DNA of 64,000 nucleotides. Source: JAWLEP01 sp964553045. Lineage in GTDB: Bacteria > Fermentibacterota > Fermentibacteria > Fermentibacterales > JCC-6. Location: contig CAZKJG010000003.1 in the NCBI GenBank assembly GCA_964553045.1, positions 120,316-184,315 on the forward strand, in the 5' to 3' direction. This document shows positions 34,355 to 41,716 of the stretch, in pieces (position 1 is the stretch's first letter; every line of letters starts with the position of its first letter). The position numbers were made by a program, and so were the translations under genes. The notes under the pieces are model-generated. The model worked only from the letters and a program-made list of their open reading frames with translations. It was not told the DNA's origin and made no database searches.

Positions 34355-35668
34355 CTACGTCCCCCCTCCGCCGGCCTCCTCGGCGGGACCGGCGCTGTCG
34401 GCGGGTGCGGCAGAAGGGCGAAGACCATCCGCGTCGTTCTCGGTCGGTTCCGAAGAGGTGGCGGAATCCGGCGCGGCGGCCGGTGACGGGCTCTCGGCAA
34501 CCGCGGAAGTATCCCCGACCTCCGGGGCAGCGGTGCTGTCCGGGATCGTCGGTTCAGCCGCGGGGACAGCCGGGGTCTCCGAGCCGTTCGGAGTCGTCGC
34601 GGTCGGCCCCTGGACCGGAACACTGTCCGGGGGCATCGGGCCTGTTGTGTCCGGTCGCGCCGCGGGCTGGGCTGTAGCGCTGTCTGCCTCCGCCGGATAC
34701 GGGGATTCGTCCGGGGCCGACGCCTCGTTCCCGGCCAGTGAATCCCCGAACTCCCCCTCGCCGAAGACCCCGCTGGAATCCTCTTCGGAGCTGTCGGCAG
34801 CGGCTGCCGCGATCCTGGCGGCTGCAGCTGAGTCGCTCACCGTGTGCTCGCGCTGCAGCAGGTCCTCTATGTCGACGGACAGGTCCTGGCCGAGAAGCAG
34901 CATGGGATGGTCGGGGTCCAGCCTGGCGATTTCCCGCAGCTCCACGGCCAGATCGCCCTCCATCCGGTTTCTGTAGTAGAGGCTGGCCAGCCGTACGTGG
35001 AATTCCAGGCTGTCCGGGTGGCGCTGTGCCTTGTCCAGGTAGTAGACGAGAAGGACGCCGTCCTCGCCGCTGAGCCCCGAGGCATCGGCCAGCCGGCGGC
35101 CGGCGGTGTCCGAGGGGTGACGCACCGGCACCAGCATTACCAAGAGCCCCGCCGCCAGAGAGAGGAACGAATACGAGAGGACCAGCCTCCTGCTCTTCGC
35201 CCTCTCCGCCCGCATCACCCTCTCGGGCCTGGGATCCAGCTGCGGCTGCAGCGATAGCATCATTGTGCCCGAGGCCAGCTCGGGTACCGGTCTGGCCCCT
35301 CCCAGGAGGGGCAGGTAGCCGGCGCAGGCCAGCAGTAGCGAGGGTGGTGTCAGCACCAGCCGGACGAAGGTGCGCATTGCTTCGGGGTTGCGGCCGTCGG
35401 TCGCCACGGCCTCCAGACCCAGGGATGAAAGCGGATTGCCCCTGCGCCGCCGGCTTCTGCGCTCCAGCCAGGTGGCCAGGATCACGGCGGCCAGGTAGCA
35501 GGCGGGTGCCGCCTCGGGGATGGTCCTTCCGGTGGCCAGCCTCACCGCCGCGAACAGCAGCAGGCCCCAGCCCGCGGTCAGGACGGTCTCCACCGCCGCC
35601 AGGGCCAGGCTCCTCCAGCCGGCCGACCCACCGCTGCGCAGTATCAGTCTCCGCTCTGCGAGTCCCAT
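34355..35668 (-). CDS. RDD-like membrane protein with long Pro/Ala/Ser-rich tail
   Basis: 437 residues. Residues ~15-115 look like an RDD domain: two hydrophobic spans and a block (N-P-L-S-S-L-G-L-E-A-V-A-T-D-G-R) resembling the RDD G-x-L-x-x-L-R-V-V-D-x-x-G. A third span lies near residue 190, followed by a TPR-like stretch of ~90 residues. The last ~150 residues are low complexity, rich in Ala, Pro, Ser, Glu and Thr, probably disordered and extracytoplasmic. The start at 35668 has GGGAAG upstream, 7 bases after the queA stop. It is inserted between the two queuosine genes. Function unknown. Confidence 0.6.
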   Translation of the reverse strand: MGLAERRLILRSGGSAGWRSLALAAVETVLTAGWGLLLFAAVRLATGRTIPEAAPACYLAAVILATWLERRSRRRRGNPLSSLGLEAVATDGRNPEAMRTFVRLVLTPPSLLLACAGYLPLLGGARPVPELASGTMMLSLQPQLDPRPERVMRAERAKSRRLVLSYSFLSLAAGLLVMLVPVRHPSDTAGRRLADASGLSGEDGVLLVYYLDKAQRHPDSLEFHVRLASLYYRNRMEGDLAVELREIARLDPDHPMLLLGQDLSVDIEDLLQREHTVSDSAAAARIAAAAADSSEEDSSGVFGEGEFGDSLAGNEASAPDESPYPAEADSATAQPAARPDTTGPMPPDSVPVQGPTATTPNGSETPAVPAAEPTIPDSTAAPEVGDTSAVAESPSPAAAPDSATSSEPTENDADGLRPSAAPADSAGPAEEAGGGGT

Positions 35669-35675
35669 GGCTTCC

Positions 35676-36710
35676 CTACAGTATAAGCATTGCGTCGCCG
35701 TAGCTGTAGAACCTGTAGCGTTTTTCCACGGCGTGCATGTAGGCTTCCCTGATCCTCTCCAGTCCTGCGAACGCGGCCACCAGTCCCATAAGGGAGCTTT
35801 CGGGCAGGTGAAAGTTGGTGAGCAGCGCATCCACCGCCAGGAAATCGAAGGGAGGGTATATGAACAGATCCGTCTCCCCCTCCAGGTCGCCGTCGGGCCA
35901 GCCCCGCCGGGCCAGGGTCTCCAGGACCCGGGTGCTGGTGGTTCCCACGGCAACCACCCTTCCGCCCCGTTGCCGGGCACCTTTCACGGCTCGGGAGACT
36001 TCCGCGGGCACGGAGTACGTCTCCGGGTCCAGGACGTTGTCCTCCAGGCGCTCCGCCCGCAGCGGCCGGAAGGTGCCCGGGCCTACGTGCAGGGTGAGAA
36101 AGGCGGTGCGAACTCCCCTCTCGGCAAGAACGGAGAAGATTTTCCGGTCGAAATGAAGCCCGGCGGTAGGCGCTGCCACAGCACCGCTGTGCCTAGCGTA
36201 GACGGTTTGGTATCTGCTTTCGTCGGCCTCCACCGGGCGTCGTCTTATGTAGGGAGGGAGCGGGACCTCCCCGACCCTGGCCAGTACCTCGTCCAGAGGG
36301 CCCTTCTTCGATTCCAGCCTCAGAAGGGCACGTCCCCCTCTCAGGGGACGGACCACCTCCGCACTCAGCTCATCGGGCAGGTCCACGCGAATGCCCTCCC
36401 GGCACTGCCTTCCGGGCCGGATCATGGCCCGCCACGTGCCCTCTCCGCAGTCCCTCAGCAGGAATACCTCCACCCTGCCCCCGGTATCCGCCCTCGATCC
36501 GCGGAGCCTGGCCGGAAACACCATGGTGTCGTTCATCACCAGCAGATCCCCGGGGTCCAGGAGCCCCGGCAGATGGCTGAAACGGGAATCCGTCAGCCCG
36601 CTCTGCCTGTCCAGAACCAGCAGCCGGCTGCCGCTTCGCCGGGGCGACGGCTCCTGGGCTATCAGCTCCCTGGGAAGTTCGTAGGAGAGGTCGGATCTGG
36701 TTATCGACAT
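35676..36710 (-). CDS. queA: S-adenosylmethionine:tRNA ribosyltransferase-isomerase QueA
   Basis: 344 residues, the usual length. Adds the ribosyl part of SAM to preQ1-tRNA to make epoxyqueuosine. Marks are Y-E-L-P-R-E-L-I-A-Q-E-P, D-L-L-V-M-N-D-T, L-P-P-Y-I-R-R, Y-Q-T-V-Y-A, A-A-P-T-A-G-L-H-F-D, V-G-P-G-T-F-R-P-L and G-T-T-S-T-R-V-L-E. Starts 3 bases after the histidine kinase-like gene and heads the tRNA-modification part of the minus-strand operon. Confidence 0.95.
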   Translation of the reverse strand: MSITRSDLSYELPRELIAQEPSPRRSGSRLLVLDRQSGLTDSRFSHLPGLLDPGDLLVMNDTMVFPARLRGSRADTGGRVEVFLLRDCGEGTWRAMIRPGRQCREGIRVDLPDELSAEVVRPLRGGRALLRLESKKGPLDEVLARVGEVPLPPYIRRRPVEADESRYQTVYARHSGAVAAPTAGLHFDRKIFSVLAERGVRTAFLTLHVGPGTFRPLRAERLEDNVLDPETYSVPAEVSRAVKGARQRGGRVVAVGTTSTRVLETLARRGWPDGDLEGETDLFIYPPFDFLAVDALLTNFHLPESSLMGLVAAFAGLERIREAYMHAVEKRYRFYSYGDAMLIL

Positions 36711-36713
36711 GGC

Positions 36714-39320
36714 CTATCCCGACACCGGGAGACGGACCTGGACGCGCGTTCCCTTGCCCTCCCGGCTCCAGACGCTGATGGTCCCGTTCATGGCCTCGGT
36801 GAAGCGCTTGACGACGGCCAGACCGATCCCCAGCCCGCTTCTGCCGCCGCCGCCGGGATCCTCGGAGTAGAATCGGTCGTAGATGTAGGGCAGGGAACCG
36901 GCGGGTATTCCCCTGCCGGTATCTTGCACCTCGATGGTCCAGTTGTCCCGGTCGCGGGACAGGGATACGGTGGCGCTGCCCCCGGGCTTGTTGAACCGCA
37001 CCGCGTTGTCCACCAGGCTGAGAACAACGTGCTCGATCCTGGCCTTGTCGAAGAAGGCGGTGAACGGCTCATCGGGCAGGTTCAGCTCCAGGTCCACGCT
37101 GTGGCGCTCCGCCTTCTCCCGAAGCCGCGGCTCCAGGGAGGAGAGCAGGTCGGAAGGGTGCGACCACGACGGGTTCAGGTTTACCGGTCCCAGGTCCAGC
37201 CGCAGGAAGGTTAGCAGGTTGTGTGCGTAGTCTCTGAGGCCGCCCATGGCCCGCATCATGGCCTCAACGGCTTCCGCCTGGTCCGGGCTCATGTCCCCCA
37301 GGCTGCCCCTGAACATCAGCTCCAGGTAGCCGTCGAGCGTGGAGAGTGCCGAGCGGATCCTCCGCGACAGCTCGTCGAGAGTGGCCTCCATCTCCACCTT
37401 GTCCGTCTTGCTCCGCCCGCCGGCCCGGGTTTCCGTCCCCGCCCTTCCCGCCGGGTCCACCGTCACCCGCAGCGCCAGGGCGGTGGCCAGTACCTGCAGA
37501 AGGCCCGGCAGCGGGTTGGGGAAGGCGCTGGGCTTTGCCGAGGACACCAGCAGGGTTCCCATCGTCTTGCCCTGCAGGGCCATGGGTATGGCCAGCTCGC
37601 TGGCCGTGCCTGCGGCCACCGCGGAGAACCGCTCGTCCAGGGCCATGTTCGGCACGTAGACCACCTCACGGTGGGTGTAAGCCCAGCCGGCGGTGAAGTC
37701 GCCGTGCAGCGTGAGGGAGGGAAGGGCGCCGGGGTAACCGAAGCCGCCCACCGGGGTGAGAACCGCTTCCTGTCCTCCCACTATGGAGAGCAGGGCCCTG
37801 TCGGCGCCGCAGACCTCGGTCAGCTTCTCCATCAGAGCGTCCAGGTTATCCGTATCCCCCGCCAGCTTTCTGAAGAACGACACCACTCCCGCCATGGCCT
37901 CCGAAACCGTCCTGCGGGCCCTGCCGGTCACGATGATGTCGGTGAGCACCGGAGTCAGGCTGATGAACAGACGGGCCAGGGGATCTGGCTGGTTCGAGTG
38001 CAGACCGTAGAACCGCGTGTTGACCAGACCCTCGGGGTGCTTCAGCGGCAGGACAAGGCTGTACAGTCCGTCCGACCCCTCCTCCCAGTGCATCTCGCTG
38101 GAGAGTCCGGAGCCGTTCATGGAGGGGGTCACCCGGGCGCTTCCCGAGGTCAGTACCCTTCCCGAGCTGAGGATGGCGGCGCCGTCTGCGCTCACCGCCT
38201 CCCGCATGAGATCCAGAAGCCCGGAGGTCAGGTCCTCCGACTCCGCCAGCTCCCCGGCCATGCCGGCGATGCTCTGTATGTGAGATGCGGTCGTGGCCCG
38301 AACGCCTCCGGCGCGTTCCATGGGGTTCAGGAAGACGAGTGTATCTGTTTCGTCGGGAAGCTGCAGGGCCGTTACCTCCACCTGCAGCGTGATGTCGGGG
38401 GCCGGCTGCAGCCTGACCCTGTATCTGAAAGGGGCGTAGTGCCCGCTGATCCTCCTCTTGTGCAGCGAGACCACCTTGTTCCGCTCGTCTGGATGGATCC
38501 AGTCGAAGAAATAGGTGGACTCCGGGTCCCGCGCCGAGGTCTCCAGGGCCAGTCTGACCGCCTGGTCGTTGGCCCTGGTTACCAGGCCCTCCCTGTTCAC
38601 CCGAACCGCCGGCATCGGCACGTTGCGCATCACCGTGTCCAGGAAGCTGGCCTCGGCGGGGGAGAAGTCGGCCAGGTCGACCGAGGGCTGGTACAGATGC
38701 ACCCGCACCAGGGTGTCCGCGCTGGTCAGGCCGTGCAGCCTCACCACCTGGGCCATCGGCTTCCCCGAGCTGTCCATTGCCCTGACGGTGAAGGGATATG
38801 TCTCGGCCCCCCTCACCTCATCCTCTAAGGCGCCCTGGAACGACATCATGGAAGCGGAGTCAAGGACCTCGGATACCCTGGCGTCGTCGGTGAGACGCCC
38901 GAAGCTCTCCTCCGCGGCCGACGACGCTCCCAGTATCAGGTAGGATCCGTCCACCAGCAGCACGCATTCGTTTCCGTATCGGGAGTCCAGATGTCTGCGG
39001 ACCGTCTCCCGTCCGGCCTCCTCAACGGTGGCTGCGAATCCATCCTCCAGCCTGATGCTGGAGACCAGGAGGCACCTTCCCTCCACCACCAGGACCGACT
39101 CACCGGTGCCCAGCTCCTCCACAACCCGCGCCAGCCTGTTCGGGTCTCCGCTCAGTTCCGCCGCACGCTCGGAGACCCTTGGGGCACCGTCTCCCACCCG
39201 GGCCAGGTCCACGCCTTCGGCGGGGAATTGGACAATCTTCGAGATTCGGTTATTACTATCCTGTGTCAAAGCCTCTACCCCACGTTGCCATGAGTGGCAT
39301 TCAGCATTGTTGGCGGACAC
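36714..39320 (-). CDS. PAS/GAF sensor with HATPase domain but no phospho-acceptor His
   Basis: 868 residues, no membrane spans. A PAS-like region lies at ~110-215, a second PAS at ~225-335, and two GAF-like regions at ~350-455 and ~480-620. A dimerisation helix pair at ~645-710 and a HATPase domain at ~745-865 follow. The ATPase motifs are intact (V-D-N-A-V-R-F-N-K, D-T-G-R-G-I-P, G-L-G-I-G-L-A-V-V). In the helix that should hold H-E-L-R-T-P-L the protein reads R-R-I-R-S-A-L-S-T-L-D-G-Y, so His is replaced by Arg. The annotated GTG start at 39320 has no ribosome site and overlaps likely promoter DNA; a TTG at 39269 behind GGGTAGAGG is an alternative. First gene of a long operon. Confidence 0.8.
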   Translation of the reverse strand: MSANNAECHSWQRGVEALTQDSNNRISKIVQFPAEGVDLARVGDGAPRVSERAAELSGDPNRLARVVEELGTGESVLVVEGRCLLVSSIRLEDGFAATVEEAGRETVRRHLDSRYGNECVLLVDGSYLILGASSAAEESFGRLTDDARVSEVLDSASMMSFQGALEDEVRGAETYPFTVRAMDSSGKPMAQVVRLHGLTSADTLVRVHLYQPSVDLADFSPAEASFLDTVMRNVPMPAVRVNREGLVTRANDQAVRLALETSARDPESTYFFDWIHPDERNKVVSLHKRRISGHYAPFRYRVRLQPAPDITLQVEVTALQLPDETDTLVFLNPMERAGGVRATTASHIQSIAGMAGELAESEDLTSGLLDLMREAVSADGAAILSSGRVLTSGSARVTPSMNGSGLSSEMHWEEGSDGLYSLVLPLKHPEGLVNTRFYGLHSNQPDPLARLFISLTPVLTDIIVTGRARRTVSEAMAGVVSFFRKLAGDTDNLDALMEKLTEVCGADRALLSIVGGQEAVLTPVGGFGYPGALPSLTLHGDFTAGWAYTHREVVYVPNMALDERFSAVAAGTASELAIPMALQGKTMGTLLVSSAKPSAFPNPLPGLLQVLATALALRVTVDPAGRAGTETRAGGRSKTDKVEMEATLDELSRRIRSALSTLDGYLELMFRGSLGDMSPDQAEAVEAMMRAMGGLRDYAHNLLTFLRLDLGPVNLNPSWSHPSDLLSSLEPRLREKAERHSVDLELNLPDEPFTAFFDKARIEHVVLSLVDNAVRFNKPGGSATVSLSRDRDNWTIEVQDTGRGIPAGSLPYIYDRFYSEDPGGGGRSGLGIGLAVVKRFTEAMNGTISVWSREGKGTRVQVRLPVSG
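39286..39299. promoter_or_regulatory. Perfect short palindrome in a divergent control region
   Basis: TGCCA-TGAG-TGGCA is a 5+5 inverted repeat with a 4-base centre. It lies between the divergent kinase-like gene and the EIIA gene, just upstream of the EIIA promoter candidate. It could be an operator; if the kinase gene really starts at 39320 it is inside that coding sequence. Confidence 0.3.
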
Positions 39321-39336
39321 CGTTGGAACCTATATT
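39307..39336 (+). promoter_or_regulatory. Candidate promoter for the PTS EIIA gene
   Basis: A weak -35 TTGTTG (39307-39312) and a good -10 TATATT (39331-39336) are separated by 18 bases, in a locally AT-rich stretch. Transcription would start near 39343, just before the ribosome site at 39350. Confidence 0.4.
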
Positions 39337-39349
39337 ACACCTCAAAGCC

Positions 39350-39356
39350 AAAGGAG
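39350..39356 (+). promoter_or_regulatory. Ribosome site fixing the TTG start of the EIIA gene
   Basis: AAAGGAG lies 6 bases before the TTG at 39363. It makes this the likely start rather than an ATG at 39294, which lies upstream of the promoter candidate. Confidence 0.7.
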
Positions 39357-39362
39357 TCATCT

Positions 39363-39821
39363 TTGAGAAGACATTGCGTATTCAAATGGGGTCTCGAGTC
39401 CTCGGACAGGTCTGGAGCCATCTCCGAGCTGCTCAGCCAGATACCCGACCTCGAGAAACGCCGTCGCCAGCTTCTCCAGACAGCGCTCGAATCCCGGGAA
39501 CAGGCCGGGGCGACCGTTGTCCATGACGGGGTCTCGATGCCCCACTGCAGAAGTATCCTCGTCGACGACTTCCTAATCGCAGTCGGCAAGTCTGACGACG
39601 GCGTAGGCTGGCCCGACGAGAAGGTGAGAATCGTGATTCTTTTCATCTCTCCCGTCAAGCCCGGAGGGCCGCAGGAGCACTCGGAGCTCATAAAGCACTT
39701 CGCCTCCAGGCTGCGGGACGGCGGGGCGAAGAAGCTCTTCGAGGCCGAAGGACCCGCCGGCCTGGCGGATCTGCTGGGGCTCGAGATACTGGGAAGTGGG
39801 ACAGATGAATCAGGATCTTGA
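39363..39821 (+). CDS. PTS EIIA domain protein (fructose/nitrogen type)
   Basis: 152 residues. The core matches the PtsN/fructose EIIA family: E-S-R-E-Q-A-G-A-T-V-V, G-V-S-M-P-H-C-R with the phospho-accepting His at residue 61, then I-V-I-L-F-I-S-P and a helix with the second conserved His (E-H-S-E-L-I-K-H). Such free-standing domains usually regulate nitrogen, potassium or envelope functions rather than carry sugar. No HPr or EI gene is nearby. The TTG start is supported by AAAGGAG. It overlaps the next gene by 17 bases. Confidence 0.85.
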   Translation: MRRHCVFKWGLESSDRSGAISELLSQIPDLEKRRRQLLQTALESREQAGATVVHDGVSMPHCRSILVDDFLIAVGKSDDGVGWPDEKVRIVILFISPVKPGGPQEHSELIKHFASRLRDGGAKKLFEAEGPAGLADLLGLEILGSGTDESGS

Positions 39822-40158
39822 GAAGCTCATTACCCTGCACGACCTCGATGTGATGATAGCGGACCTATCCCGCAAGGAGATCAGGCACCAGGAGGAAAAG
39901 CTGGGCCTGGAAGCCGACGACGCCCAGGAGATGCTTAGGGACATGAGGACCGAGTTCACCGCCCAGCTGGACAAGAGGCTGCTGGCTCAGTACGACCGCC
40001 TTGCAAGCCATTACGGCAACGCGGTGGTTCCGGCTATAGCGGGCAGGTGCAGCGGATGCCTGACCCGGCTGCCCACCGCCATGAGTTCCGACCCGGACAG
40101 AAACGAGCAGATTCGGAGCTGTCCAACCTGCGGACGGATAATCTACTGGGCCGATTAG
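39805..40158 (+). CDS. Small coiled-coil protein with C4 zinc ribbon
   Basis: 117 residues. An N-terminal acidic/basic helix (K-L-I-T-L-H-D-L-D-V-M-I-A-D-L) is followed by a C4 ribbon C-S-G-C-L-T-R-L-P...C-P-T-C-G-R-I-I-Y. This is the C-terminal domain of the zf-RING_7/COG1579 family. Full members are ~240 residues with a long coiled coil, so this is a short form. The ATG at 39805 is behind GGGAAG. Function unknown; nucleic-acid binding is often proposed. Confidence 0.75.
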   Translation: MNQDLEKLITLHDLDVMIADLSRKEIRHQEEKLGLEADDAQEMLRDMRTEFTAQLDKRLLAQYDRLASHYGNAVVPAIAGRCSGCLTRLPTAMSSDPDRNEQIRSCPTCGRIIYWAD

Positions 40159-40240
40159 CCGTTTGGGATGCGGGCCCAGGCCCGGGACGGAGACGCGGCC
40201 GACCCGGAGTCCGGTTGTGGACTTTCCAGGAGGCATGCAG

Positions 40241-41716
40241 ATGAACCCATCCAGCGCGGAGGAATCCCTTACATTCGACGACGTGCTCCTGCTTCCCGGC
40301 AGGTCCGAGGTCCTGCCGGAGTCGGTGAGCCTTCAGACGGTCTTGGGGCGCGGTATCACCCTGAACATCCCCATTCTGAGCGCCGCAATGGATACGGTCA
40401 CCGAGTCCGACATGGCCATAGCCCTTGCCGAGCAGGGGGGCATGGGAGTGATACACAAGAACATGAGCGTGGCCCGGCAGGTTTCGGAGGTCCGCAAGGT
40501 GAAGCGCGCCGAGAGCGGCGTGATAGTGGACCCGATCACGCTCCCCCTCGAGGCCAGCGTAGATGACGCCTTCCGCATGGCCCGGGAAAAGGGTGTGTCC
40601 GGGTTTCCGGTGGTCGATGACGACCGCCTGGTGGGGATGCTCACCAACCGCGATTACCGGTTCGAGGAGGACCTCTCCCGTCCGGTCTCGGACCTGATGA
40701 CTCCGGCGGAGGATCTGGTGACCGCCCCTGTGGACACCGACCTCGAGCACGCACTGAGGCTCCTGCGCGAGAACCGTCTGGAGAAGCTGCCCCTTGTCGA
40801 TGACGGCATGCGTCTCACCGGCCTGGTGACGGTAAAGGACGTTCACAAGGCAAAGGCCTATCCCAACGCCTGCAAGGACGAGAACGGCTGTCTGCGGGTA
40901 GGCTGTGCGGTGGGGGTGGGCGACGAGGGCGTGGAGCGGGCCGGGGCCCTGGTGGAGGCGGGTGCCGACGCGATCTTCATCGACACGGCCCATGGCCACT
41001 CCGCGGGCGTGCTCGGCGCAACGGCCAGGATGCGCCGCCTGTACCCGGATTGCCTTCTGTGCGCCGGGAACGTTGTAACGCCCGAGGCAACCAGTGATCT
41101 GCTGGAAGCGGGAGCCGACGTGATAAAGGTAGGCGTAGGGCCGGGTTCCATCTGCACCACGCGCGTAGTGGCCGGAGTCGGTTGCCCGCAGATAACGGCG
41201 GTTGCCCGCTGCGCGGAGGCCGCGAGGGAGAGGGGGGCCGCTGTAATAGCCGACGGCGGAATCAAGTACAGCGGCGACATCACCAAGGCCCTGGCGGCCG
41301 GAGGGTCCGCGGGGATGATAGGCAGCCTGTTCGCCGGAATAGCCGAGAGTCCCGGAGAGACCATCATATACAAGGGACGCAAGTTCAAGAGCTACAGGGG
41401 AATGGGCTCGATTGGCGCCATGAAGAGAGGCAGTGCTGACAGGTACTTTCAGGAGCGCAGGGAGGAGGAGGACCTGGTTCCGGAGGGGATCGAGGGGATG
41501 GTTCCCTTCGCGGGCCCCCTGGCCGACTATCTTGTGCAGCTCACCGGCGGGCTCAGGGCGGGCATGGGGTACGTGGGCGCGGGAACCATACCCCAGCTCT
41601 ACGAGAGGGGGCGCTTCGTCAGGATCACCTCCGCAGGGCTGCGGGAGAGCCACGCTCACGATGTGATCGTAACCAAGGAGTCACCGAACTACTCTTCGGA
41701 GAGCCATGCTTTCTGA
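40241..41716 (+). CDS. guaB: IMP dehydrogenase
   Basis: 491 residues. Oxidises IMP to XMP, the committed step of GMP synthesis. F-D-D-V-L-L-L-P-G, M-D-T-V-T-E and H-K-N-M-S lead into two CBS domains at ~95-200. The catalytic loop carries the cysteine in G-P-G-S-I-C-T-T-R, with A-D-G-G-I-K-Y-S-G-D and Y-R-G-M-G-S-I-G-A-M after it. Of two nearby ATGs I chose 40241, because AGGAGG at 40228-40233 is properly spaced from it and too close to the one at 40235. Overlaps the next gene by 11 bases. Confidence 0.95.
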   Translation: MNPSSAEESLTFDDVLLLPGRSEVLPESVSLQTVLGRGITLNIPILSAAMDTVTESDMAIALAEQGGMGVIHKNMSVARQVSEVRKVKRAESGVIVDPITLPLEASVDDAFRMAREKGVSGFPVVDDDRLVGMLTNRDYRFEEDLSRPVSDLMTPAEDLVTAPVDTDLEHALRLLRENRLEKLPLVDDGMRLTGLVTVKDVHKAKAYPNACKDENGCLRVGCAVGVGDEGVERAGALVEAGADAIFIDTAHGHSAGVLGATARMRRLYPDCLLCAGNVVTPEATSDLLEAGADVIKVGVGPGSICTTRVVAGVGCPQITAVARCAEAARERGAAVIADGGIKYSGDITKALAAGGSAGMIGSLFAGIAESPGETIIYKGRKFKSYRGMGSIGAMKRGSADRYFQERREEEDLVPEGIEGMVPFAGPLADYLVQLTGGLRAGMGYVGAGTIPQLYERGRFVRITSAGLRESHAHDVIVTKESPNYSSESHAF

